From Streptomyces toxytricini (GTDB taxonomy: Bacteria; Actinomycetota; Actinomycetes; Streptomycetales; Streptomycetaceae), in assembly GCF_014649915.1 (NCBI RefSeq), contig NZ_BMTY01000021.1:91834-155833 (forward strand): 64,000 nt of DNA, given 5' to 3'. The stretch's first letter is position 1, and every line of letters begins with the position of its first letter. Shown here piece after piece: positions 34,069 through 41,013 of the stretch. Both the position numbers and the translations under genes were made by a program. The notes beneath the pieces were generated by a model. The model was given only the letters and a program-made list of their open reading frames with translations. It searched no databases and was not told the origin of the DNA.

Positions 34069-34350
34069 TCAGCGGATCGCGAAGCCTTCGTAGCCGCCCC
34101 GCGGCGTGCCCCAGATTTCCGTCACCCCGTCGACCCTGCCGGGCGTGTCGCCGGAGCGGAGCCAGTCCAGCAGCCGGTGGCAATTCTCACGTTGACCTTC
34201 GGCCACGACCTGCACTCGCCCGTCGTCCAGGTTCAGGGCGAACCCGGTGACCCCGCCGATCTCCAGCGCATTGGCCCTGGTGAACCAGCGGAAGCCCACT
34301 CCCTGTACACGGCCGCGCACCCAGGCGGTCAGGCGGACATCTTCGCTCAT
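34069..34350 (-). CDS. acyP: Acylphosphatase
   Basis: 93 residues, normal family length. Catalytic Arg21 lies in RVQGVGFRWFT and Asn40 in GFALNLDDGRVQVVAEG. The family consensus is G-x-V-x-N, here G-F-A-L-N, so one residue of the strand differs but the Asn is kept. It hydrolyses acyl phosphates such as acetyl or carbamoyl phosphate. It is monocistronic and divergent from the CAP-domain gene. Confidence 0.95.
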   Translation of the reverse strand: MSEDVRLTAWVRGRVQGVGFRWFTRANALEIGGVTGFALNLDDGRVQVVAEGQRENCHRLLDWLRSGDTPGRVDGVTEIWGTPRGGYEGFAIR

Positions 34351-34485
34351 GCGCGAACGCTATCCGCCCGGACCCCTTCCGACCGCACCGCCCCCGGGAC
34401 GCCTTCGCGTACAGTCACGCCTCAATGAACTCACCCGTTTGGGCGAATTCAGGACGATCTTCGACCCGCGAGGAAGGTACGCCGG

Positions 34486-35340
34486 ATGGGACGCCACCGA
34501 CTCCACGCCGCGCCGCGCCCCGGCGGCGCTCGCCGCACCGCCGTCCGCTCCGGCCTGCTCGGCGTCTCCGTGGCCGTCGTCCTCGGCACCGCCGCGGTGA
34601 CGACGGGCACGGTGCCCGTCGGCGACTCCTTCCCGTACGTGGGCGTCTCCTCCGACCGCGACGGCCGCGGTGCCCAGGCGAAGCCGGCGGCCACGCCGCG
34701 CAGCGCGCCCGCCCAGCAGCAGGGCGGCCTGGCCAACCTGTCGGGCCGCGCGTCCAGCGCCCCGGAGGCCGCCTCCCCCTCCCCGTCGGCCCCGCCCTCC
34801 CCCTCCGCCTCGCCGACCCCTTCCGCCTCCCCCTCCCCCGCGGCCTCCCCCAGCCCGACCGCCCAGGTACCGGAGCCGGAGAAGAGCGCCGCGCCGAAGC
34901 CGGCCGCGCCGAAGCCGCCGGCCCCGAAGCCGCCCGTCCCGCCGGCCGAGCCGTCCGACGGCCACTCCGCCGAGGAGGCGGCCGTGCTGGCCCTGGTCAA
35001 CCAGGAGCGCGCGCAGGCGGGCTGCGGCCCGGTCCGCGCCAACCCGCCGCTCGCAGCGCTGGCGGGGGCGTTCAGCAAGGACATGGCCGCCCGCGGCTTC
35101 TTCTCCCACACCGACCCCGACGGCCGCAGCCCCTGGGACCGCGCCTCGGCCGCCGGCATATCGGGCCTCGGCGGCGAGAACATAGCCCGCGGCCAAGGCG
35201 ACGCCGATGCCGTCATGAAGGCGTGGATGAACAGCCCCGGCCACCGCGCCAACATCCTGAACTGCGAGTTCCGCACCCTCGGCGTCGGCGCCCACTTCGC
35301 GGCCGGCGGCCCTTGGTGGACGCAGAACTTCGGCTTCTGA
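34486..35340 (+). CDS. Secreted CAP-domain (SCP/PR-1-like) protein
   Basis: 284 residues. A twin-Arg-free signal-like region with a hydrophobic core (SGLLGVSVAVVLGTAAVTTG, residues 22-41) is followed by a disordered linker (about 85-150) of Ser/Pro/Ala and then Lys/Pro repeats (APKPAAPKPPAPKPP). The C-terminal CAP domain (about 158-284) has ALVNQERAQAGC, FFSHTDPDGRSPWDR, GGENIARGQ and MNSPGHRANILNCEF. Function of bacterial CAP proteins is mostly unknown. It is the first of two plus-strand genes here. Confidence 0.9.
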   Translation: MGRHRLHAAPRPGGARRTAVRSGLLGVSVAVVLGTAAVTTGTVPVGDSFPYVGVSSDRDGRGAQAKPAATPRSAPAQQQGGLANLSGRASSAPEAASPSPSAPPSPSASPTPSASPSPAASPSPTAQVPEPEKSAAPKPAAPKPPAPKPPVPPAEPSDGHSAEEAAVLALVNQERAQAGCGPVRANPPLAALAGAFSKDMAARGFFSHTDPDGRSPWDRASAAGISGLGGENIARGQGDADAVMKAWMNSPGHRANILNCEFRTLGVGAHFAAGGPWWTQNFGF

Positions 35341-35433
35341 CGCAGCCCGCCCGGCCCCGCCGACAGCACGGAGCACCACCCGCCGGAAAGCGCACCCCGT
35401 AACGACAGCGCTGTGCGGCGTTAAGCTGGCGGC

Positions 35434-35817
35434 ATGGAGACGACGACTGGCCTGCCGTTCGACGCGTTCGCCCGCGCCTGCCCCTCGCGGGAGACGCTGG
35501 AGCACGTCACCGGCCGCTGGGGAAGCCTCACCATCGGCGCCCTGCGCGACGGCTCCTGCCGCTTCAACGAGCTGCGCCGCAAGGTGGACGGCGTCAGCGA
35601 GAAGATGCTCTCCCAGACCCTCCAGGCCCTGGAGCGCGACGGCATCGTCCGCCGCGACGCACAGCCGGTGAACCCGCCGCGCGTCGACTACGAGCTCACC
35701 CCGCTCGGCATCGAGGTCGCGGACCGGCTGCTCGGCCTCATCCACTTCCTGGAGGGCAGCATGCCGCAGGTGCTGTCCGCCCGGGAGTCCTACGACGCCG
35801 CGCGCGGCGGCCGCTGA
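35434..35817 (+). CDS. HxlR family winged-helix transcriptional regulator
   Basis: 127 residues. The HxlR pattern is complete: CPSRETLEHVTGRWGSLTIGAL, FNELRRKVDGVSEKMLSQTLQ (recognition helix) and DYELTPLGIEVADRL. The family's usual N-terminal redox Cys is present in CPSRE. The regulated gene is unknown. Its last 28 bases overlap the convergent mutM 3' end. Confidence 0.93.
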   Translation: METTTGLPFDAFARACPSRETLEHVTGRWGSLTIGALRDGSCRFNELRRKVDGVSEKMLSQTLQALERDGIVRRDAQPVNPPRVDYELTPLGIEVADRLLGLIHFLEGSMPQVLSARESYDAARGGR

Positions 35818-36650
35818 CAGCGCGGGCAGAAGTAGCTCGACCGGTTCATCCACGGGCGGCGGCGCATCGGCGTGCCGCACCGCCGGCACGGCTGGTCCTC
35901 CCGCCCGTACGCGTCCAGCGAGCGGTCGAAGTAGCCGGACTCCCCGTTGACGTTGACGTAGAGGCTGTCGAAGCTGGTGCCGCCGACCGCCAGCGCCGCG
36001 TTCATCACATCCCGGACATGGCCGAGGAGTTCCGTGCTCCGGGGGCGCGTGAGGGTGGCGGTGGGCCGCTCGTAGTGCAGCCGGGACCGCCACAGCGCCT
36101 CGTCCGCGTAGATGTTCCCGACTCCGCTGATCAGCGACTGGTCCAGCAGCGCCCGCTTCAGGGTGGTCCGCCTGGCGCGCAGCGCGCGATGGTAGACCGC
36201 CTCGTCGAAGAGCGGGTCCAGGGGGTCGCGGGCGATGTGTGCGATCACGTCGGGCAGGCCGTCGGCGGTGGTCGCGTGCAGCGAGAGCCCGCCGAAGGTG
36301 CGCTGGTCGACGAAGCGGAGCTCGGTGCCGGCGCCGTCCGCGAAGCGCACCCGGATCCGCAGGTGCCTCTCGTCGGGGGTGTCCTCGGGCTGGACCAGCA
36401 GCTGCCCGCTCATGCCTAGGTGGCCGAGGACGGACAGATCCCGCCCCTCCAGGGGAAGCCACAGGTACTTGCCGCGCCGCTGCGGCACGCCGATGGTCTC
36501 GCCGCGCAGCCGGTCCGCGAAGTCCGCGCCGCCGGCGGTGTGCCGGCGGACGGCGCGCGGGTGCAGCACCTCCACGGAGCCGACGGTCCGGCCGGCGACC
36601 CACCGAGCGAGGCCCCGCCGCACCACTTCGACCTCGGGCAGCTCGGGCAC
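35790..36650 (-). CDS. mutM: Formamidopyrimidine-DNA glycosylase MutM/Fpg
   Basis: 286 residues starting MPELPEVEVVRRGL, with catalytic Pro2 and Glu3. LLDQSLISGVGNIYADEALW is the helix-two-turn-helix, and the C-terminal zinc finger is CRRCGTPMRRRPWMNRSSYF followed by CPRC. It removes oxidised purines such as 8-oxoguanine and then nicks the strand. It lies downstream of rnc, behind a hairpin. The 3' end overlaps the hxlR gene tail to tail by 28 bases. Confidence 0.97.
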   Translation of the reverse strand: MPELPEVEVVRRGLARWVAGRTVGSVEVLHPRAVRRHTAGGADFADRLRGETIGVPQRRGKYLWLPLEGRDLSVLGHLGMSGQLLVQPEDTPDERHLRIRVRFADGAGTELRFVDQRTFGGLSLHATTADGLPDVIAHIARDPLDPLFDEAVYHRALRARRTTLKRALLDQSLISGVGNIYADEALWRSRLHYERPTATLTRPRSTELLGHVRDVMNAALAVGGTSFDSLYVNVNGESGYFDRSLDAYGREDQPCRRCGTPMRRRPWMNRSSYFCPRCQRPPRAAS

Positions 36651-36736
36651 GGTGTTCCTCCTGGCGGGCGCTTCTGCGGTGCTCTGCCCGCGAGCCTACC
36701 GGCCCGCCCCGCACGGCCGCCGGGCTCCCCCGGATA

Positions 36737-36777
36737 CGGCTCCGCCCGCCCCTGCGCGGCAGGAGCGGGCGGAGCCG
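36737..36777 (-). terminator. rnc terminator hairpin
   Basis: 13-bp perfect stem (36737-36749 with 36765-36777) with a 15-base loop, 22 bases after the rnc stop. It may attenuate rather than block read-through into mutM, which often shares the yceD-rpmF-rnc transcript. Confidence 0.6.
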
Positions 36778-36799
36778 AAGGAGCAGGAACCCGCCGGCG

Positions 36800-37606
36800 T
36801 CAGACCTGCGGCGCGGATTCGGCGGGGGTCGGCGACCCGCCGTCCGCGGCGGCCGCCTCGGCGGCCTTCCGCTCGTCCGCGGCGGCGCGGATGCCGCGCC
36901 ACGCGGACTCCGCCGCCTGCTGTTCCGCTTCCTTCTTGCTGCGGCCGGTGCCGGTGCCGTACGAGACACCACCGACGCGGGCGGCAGCAGTGAACGTCTT
37001 CTCGTGGTCCGGACCGGTCTCGGTGACGAGGTACTCGGGCACGCCGAGGCCCTCGGCCGCCGTCAGTTCCTGGAGGCTGGTCTTCCAGTCCAGGCCGGCC
37101 CCGAGGTTGGAGGACTTCTCGATCAGCGGGTCGAAGAGCCGGTGCACCAGCTCCGAGGCCGCGTCGAGTCCCTTGTCGAGGTAGACCGCGCCGATCACCG
37201 CTTCGAGGGTGTCCGCGAGGATGGAGGCCTTGTCCCGGCCGCCCGTGCCCTCTTCGCCCCGGCCGAGCCGGATGAACGAGCCGAGGTCGAGGCCGCGCCC
37301 CACTTCCGCCAGCGCACGCGAGTTGACCACCGCGGCCCGCAGTTTGGCCAGCTGGCCCTCGGGCAGGTCGGGGTGGGTGTTGTACAGCGTGTCCGTGACC
37401 ACCAGGCCGAGGACGGAGTCCCCCAGGAACTCCAGGCGCTCGTTGGTGGGCAGGCCGCCGTTCTCGTAGGCGTAGGAGCGGTGGGTCAGTGCACGCACCA
37501 GAAGGGCGGACTCGAGTCGATACCCGAGCCGCCCTTCCAGAAGCGTGTGGGACGAGGCCGCGTTGTTACTGTCTGCCTGCTTTTCAGCGTTGGACAGTTC
37601 AGACAT
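36800..37606 (-). CDS. rnc: Ribonuclease III (AbsB)
   Basis: 268 residues from ATG 37606 (MSELSNAEKQADSN). The catalytic signature NERLEFLGDSVLGLVVTD and DTLEAVIGAVYLDKG are followed by a C-terminal double-strand RNA-binding domain (TSLQELTAAEGLGVPEYLV ... RSKKEAEQQAAESAW) and an Ala/acidic tail. In S. coelicolor the gene is absB, a global regulator of antibiotic production. It follows rpmF by 19 bases. Confidence 0.97.
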   Translation of the reverse strand: MSELSNAEKQADSNNAASSHTLLEGRLGYRLESALLVRALTHRSYAYENGGLPTNERLEFLGDSVLGLVVTDTLYNTHPDLPEGQLAKLRAAVVNSRALAEVGRGLDLGSFIRLGRGEEGTGGRDKASILADTLEAVIGAVYLDKGLDAASELVHRLFDPLIEKSSNLGAGLDWKTSLQELTAAEGLGVPEYLVTETGPDHEKTFTAAARVGGVSYGTGTGRSKKEAEQQAAESAWRGIRAAADERKAAEAAAADGGSPTPAESAPQV

Positions 37607-37625
37607 TGCGCCTCTCACCAGCCGC

Positions 37626-37799
37626 TCAGACCTCGAGGACCTGGCGCTTGTTGTAGGTGCCGCAGCTCGGGCACGCGATGTGCTGCTGCTTCGGCTCCTG
37701 GCAACGCTCACACGAAACCAGGGTGGGGACCGCAGCCTTCCACTGCGACCGGCGGTGGCGCGTGTTGCTGCGCGACATCTTCCGCTTCGGAACAGCCAC
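37626..37799 (-). CDS. rpmF: 50S ribosomal protein L32, zinc-binding form
   Basis: 57 residues, start GTG 37799. The sequence begins AVPKRKMSRSNTRHRRSQW, typical of L32. Two Cys pairs (C30/C33 in CERC and C43/C46 in CPSC) form the zinc ribbon. It lies 2 bases after the yceD stop and 19 before rnc, the conserved yceD-rpmF-rnc arrangement. The gene is easily missed because of its GTG start and small size. Confidence 0.96.
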   Translation of the reverse strand: MAVPKRKMSRSNTRHRRSQWKAAVPTLVSCERCQEPKQQHIACPSCGTYNKRQVLEV

Positions 37800-37801
37800 G
37801 G

Positions 37802-38503
37802 CTACTTCTCCTGCTTCTCGGCGGCGCTCTGAACGTCGTCAGATGCAGTGCCGCTCATGTTGTCCTTCTCGCCGTCCTGATCGGTCACGACGAGTTCCTG
37901 CAAAGCCGCCCAACGGATGTCGACGGCGTCGTGGTGGTGCTCCGGGTCCTCGTTCAGGCTGGTCCCGCATTCGGGGCACAGACCGAGACAGTCCTCCCGG
38001 CACACCGGCTGCAGCGGCAGTGCGAGCACCACCGCGTCCCGCAGCACGGGTTCGAGGTCGAACAAGCCGTCCTCAAGGTGGAGCGTGTCCTCGTCGTCCT
38101 CGGCGTCGTCGGCCGGCTCCGCCTTGGGGCGGCCCCGGTCGTCGGCGTCAGGGTACGAGAACATCTCCTGGAAGTCCGCCTTGAGCTCGCGCCCGACGGA
38201 CTCCAGACACCTTACGCACTCCCCCTCGGCCGATGCACGGACGGTGCCTGTGACGAGCACCCCTTCCATGACCGACTCCAAGCGGAGGTCGATCTTCAGC
38301 GGCGCACCCTCCGGCACGCCGATGACCCCGGCCAGACCGAGGTCCGCCGGAGCCGGGATCTCGCGGGACAGCCGCTGCATGGCACCAGGACGCCGACCCA
38401 GCTCGTGCGTGTCGAACACGAGGGGGTTGCGGTGGTCGAGGCGGGTGTTCAGGGCCGTTCCTGCTTTCGGGAATCGCTGAAGATCGAGAACGCCGCCGCT
38501 CAC
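37802..38503 (-). CDS. YceD/DUF177 family protein
   Basis: Up to 233 residues. It has LNTRLDHRNPLVFDTHELGR and the C-terminal DUF177 zinc-type Cys pattern CREDCLGLCPECGTSLNEDP. The family is invariably next to rpmF and, in plants and bacteria, is linked to 23S rRNA processing or assembly. The tail beyond 205 is acidic and variable. The ATG at 38503 is used; the conserved part starts about 18 residues in, so a non-ATG start there is possible. Confidence 0.9.
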   Translation of the reverse strand: MSGGVLDLQRFPKAGTALNTRLDHRNPLVFDTHELGRRPGAMQRLSREIPAPADLGLAGVIGVPEGAPLKIDLRLESVMEGVLVTGTVRASAEGECVRCLESVGRELKADFQEMFSYPDADDRGRPKAEPADDAEDDEDTLHLEDGLFDLEPVLRDAVVLALPLQPVCREDCLGLCPECGTSLNEDPEHHHDAVDIRWAALQELVVTDQDGEKDNMSGTASDDVQSAAEKQEK

Positions 38504-38580
38504 GGGCAGCGCGGATCGCGACGGATACGCGCGACCGAACAGTCAGGATACCCGCAGCCCCGCCCTGTGCCCAATCCGGG

Positions 38581-39633
38581 TCAGCGCCCCTGTTCGTACT
38601 GGCGCAGCTGGTCCAGGTTGATCATGCTCGTGTCGAAGAAGCTCGTCTCGTCCAGGGCCGCCTGCTGCTGCGGGTACGGGTACCCGGCCGCGCCCGGCGC
38701 CCCGTACGCGGCGTACGGGTCGGGCTGTCCGCCGTACGCCGCGGCGTAGGGGTCGGCCTGCGGGACGGGCTGCTGCCCGTACGCGTACGGGTCCTGGTAG
38801 GCGTAGCCGTCCTGCCCGCCCGGCTGCGGGTAGCCGTACCCTCCGTACATCGGCTCGGACGCCGCCTGCGCGGGGATCGCCGCGGCCGGCGCCGCCGGGG
38901 GCTCCGGCTCCGCGAGGCCCGCGAGGAAGTCCGCGTCGCTCGCGGCGCGGGAGGGCTGCGCCCCCTCGGCGTCCCGGGCGGCCAGGTGCGCGCCGAGGTC
39001 GTCCGCGGGGAGCCGGCCCAGCAGCTTCTGGCGGCCGCGGCCGACCGCCTCCAGGGTCTTGGCCAGCACCGCCTCGATGGTGGCCAGCTTCGCGTCGGCG
39101 TACGCGTCGGCCTGCCGGCGGAGGGTCTCCGGGTCGCCGTCGGGCTCCGGCGCGTCCGGGTCCGGTCGGCCCTCGTCGTCCAGGCCGGGGCCGCGGCCCA
39201 GCAGCTTCTCCCGGCCGCGGTCGACCGAGCCGAGGGTCTTGGTCAGCACGGCCTCGAAGTTGGCGAGCTTGGCGTCGACGTAGTCGTCGGCCTGGGCGCG
39301 GACCTCCGCGGCCTCCCGGGCGGCCTGCGCCAGGATCCGGTCGGCCTCGTCCCGGGACAGGCGGGCCACCTCCGAGTCGGAGACCAGAGCGGCGCGCTGG
39401 GCGTGCGCGGCCCCGACGATCCGCTCCGCCTCCCGGCGGGCCTCCTCGACGACCTGCTCCCGGCCGCCGAGCACCTCCTCCGCGCGGGCGAGGGAGCCGG
39501 GCAGCGCCTCCCGCAGCTCCTCCAGCCGGGCGAGCAGCTCGGCGCGGTTGAGGACGCAGGAGGCCGACATGGGCATGGACCGGGCGCCGCCGACGGCCGC
39601 GACGATCTCGTCGAGCTTCTTGTGGACGTCCAT
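38581..39633 (-). CDS. Coiled-coil (DivIVA / ATP-synthase-b-like) protein with internal duplication and Tyr-rich tail
   Basis: 350 residues from ATG 39633 (MDVHKKLDEIVAAVG). Residues about 30-120 are a charged helix with AREAAEVRAQADDYVDAKLA. A 31-32-residue segment occurs twice (YVDAKLANFEAVLTKTL...RGREKLLGR and YADAKLATIEAVLAKTL...RGRQKLLGR). The last 110 residues are disordered and rich in Tyr, Pro, Gln and Gly (GYGYPQPGGQ, YAYGQQP). It resembles a cell-division-initiation or ATP-synthase-b-like protein found at this locus in Streptomyces. Function unknown. It is followed by yceD after 77 bases. Confidence 0.85.
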   Translation of the reverse strand: MDVHKKLDEIVAAVGGARSMPMSASCVLNRAELLARLEELREALPGSLARAEEVLGGREQVVEEARREAERIVGAAHAQRAALVSDSEVARLSRDEADRILAQAAREAAEVRAQADDYVDAKLANFEAVLTKTLGSVDRGREKLLGRGPGLDDEGRPDPDAPEPDGDPETLRRQADAYADAKLATIEAVLAKTLEAVGRGRQKLLGRLPADDLGAHLAARDAEGAQPSRAASDADFLAGLAEPEPPAAPAAAIPAQAASEPMYGGYGYPQPGGQDGYAYQDPYAYGQQPVPQADPYAAAYGGQPDPYAAYGAPGAAGYPYPQQQAALDETSFFDTSMINLDQLRQYEQGR

Positions 39634-39738
39634 GGCGGCTCGCACTCTCTCGGCCTCGGGGCGGTTCCTGAGACGGACGGGACGACTGTAAGGCCACGGG
39701 GGCGGCGCCCGACAGCGAACGGCGGCGCCTTCGCCCGG

Positions 39739-40251
39739 TCAGCGTTCGGCGAGCCGGGCGGTGAGCGCCGCGTGCACGTGCGGCGGGAGCAGGTGGGAGA
39801 CGTCGCCGCCCCAGGCCGCGACCTCCTTGACCAGGGAGGAGGACAGGAAGCTGTACGTCGGGTTGGTCGGCACGAACAGCGTTTCGACGCCGCTGAGCCC
39901 GATGTTCATCTGGGCCATCTGGAGTTCGTAGTCGAAGTCGCTGACGGCGCGCAGGCCCTTGACGATCGCCGGGATGTCGCGCTGCTTGCAGAAGTCGACG
40001 AGGAGCCCGTGGAAGGACTCGACCTCGATGTTGCCGTACTCGGCGGTCGCCTCGCGGATGAGCTCGATCCGCTCGTCGACGGTGAACAGCCCCTTCTTGG
40101 ACTGGTTGATCATCACGGCGACGTGGACGACGTCGTAGAGCCGGGAGGCCCGGCCGATGATGTCCAGGTGCCCGTTGGTGACGGGGTCGAAGGACCCCGG
40201 ACAGACGGCGCGGCGCAACTTGGTCCCCTTGTTCTCCGGTGCGGGCATCAT
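39739..40251 (-). CDS. coaD: Phosphopantetheine adenylyltransferase CoaD
   Basis: 170 residues. The nucleotidyltransferase motif is CPGSFDPVTNGHLDIIGRAS (T-x-G-H form). Also present: KGLRAVSDFDYELQMAQMN and FLSSSLVKEVA near the C-terminus. It makes dephospho-CoA from phosphopantetheine. The first two codons are ATG ATG; starting at the first gives a 4-base overlap with rsmD, starting at the second a 1-base overlap. Confidence 0.97.
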   Translation of the reverse strand: MMPAPENKGTKLRRAVCPGSFDPVTNGHLDIIGRASRLYDVVHVAVMINQSKKGLFTVDERIELIREATAEYGNIEVESFHGLLVDFCKQRDIPAIVKGLRAVSDFDYELQMAQMNIGLSGVETLFVPTNPTYSFLSSSLVKEVAAWGGDVSHLLPPHVHAALTARLAER

Positions 40252-40826
40252 GACTCTTCGCTGGTGGAGGCGGCGCGGCCGTACCAGAGGGTGCCTTCGC
40301 CGTACTTGCGGGAGCGCAGCGGCTCGAACCCCTCCGGCCACGGGAACGCTCCGCTCCTGGTGCCGCGCTCCACGGTGACGAGCGCGCCGTCCGCGATCCA
40401 GCGGTTGGCGCGGAGTGTGAGGAGGATCTCGCCAAGATCGCCGTGGGTGACGGCGTACGGCGGGTCGAGGAAGACGACGTCGTACGGCTCCCCCGCGGCG
40501 GGCACGGCGACGACCTGCTCGGCGCGGCCGGCCCTGAACTCGGCGCCGGGCAGGCCGAGCGTGCGGATGTTGTCGCGGATGGCCTTGGCGGCCTTGGCGT
40601 CGGTTTCGACGAGCAGGGCGTGCTCCGCGCCGCGCGAGAGGGCCTCCAGGCCGACGGCGCCGGAGCCCGCGTAGAGGTCGAGGACGCGGGCCCCCTCGAC
40701 GCCGTGCAGCGACTCCCAGGTGGAGAACAGGCCTTCGCGCATCCGGTCCGAGGTCGGCCGGGTGCCCGTGCCGGGGGGCACGGCCAGCCGTCGCCCGCCG
40801 GCGCTGCCGGCGATCACGCGGGTCAT
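40248..40826 (-). CDS. rsmD: 16S rRNA (guanine-966-N2)-methyltransferase RsmD
   Basis: 192 residues from ATG 40826 (MTRVIAGSAGGRRLAVPPG). GTRPTSDRMREGLFSTW, motif I VLDLYAGSGAVGLEALSRG and the catalytic VVFLDPPYAVT are present. It methylates G966 of 16S rRNA. It is coupled to coaD, as in most bacteria. The longer frame to 40928 is rejected. Confidence 0.96.
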   Translation of the reverse strand: MTRVIAGSAGGRRLAVPPGTGTRPTSDRMREGLFSTWESLHGVEGARVLDLYAGSGAVGLEALSRGAEHALLVETDAKAAKAIRDNIRTLGLPGAEFRAGRAEQVVAVPAAGEPYDVVFLDPPYAVTHGDLGEILLTLRANRWIADGALVTVERGTRSGAFPWPEGFEPLRSRKYGEGTLWYGRAASTSEES

Positions 40827-40888
40827 CTGGGGTCCTTCGGTACGGCGGCAGGGGCTGCTGCGCGGGGCCGGCGGTGTGCCGCGGTCCC

Positions 40889-40919
40889 GCGGCGGCCGCC
40901 GGGCTCCGCCGGCCGCCGC
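40889..40919 (-). terminator. Possible recG terminator hairpin
   Basis: 10-bp perfect stem (40889-40898 with 40910-40919), 11-base loop, in the 187-base gap between recG and rsmD. It lies 95 bases after the recG stop, farther than usual. The gap is otherwise G/C-rich without features. Confidence 0.4.
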
Positions 40920-41013
40920 GAGGTCCACGATAGGTCGTGGGGCGGCGCCGCACCGGCCCGGCCCCGCTGCGGGCGGGGGCGGGGCGCCGCCGTACGGGTG
41001 GCGGCCGGTGCGG

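Noticed and set aside
34780..34935. Simple-sequence repeat in the CAP protein linker
   Set aside because: The Ser/Pro and Lys/Pro codon repeats are a normal disordered linker of secreted actinobacterial proteins, not a separate element.
34360..36972. 870-codon minus-strand ORF over the CAP, HxlR and mutM genes
   Set aside because: It overlaps four recognisable genes in other frames and has no family motifs.
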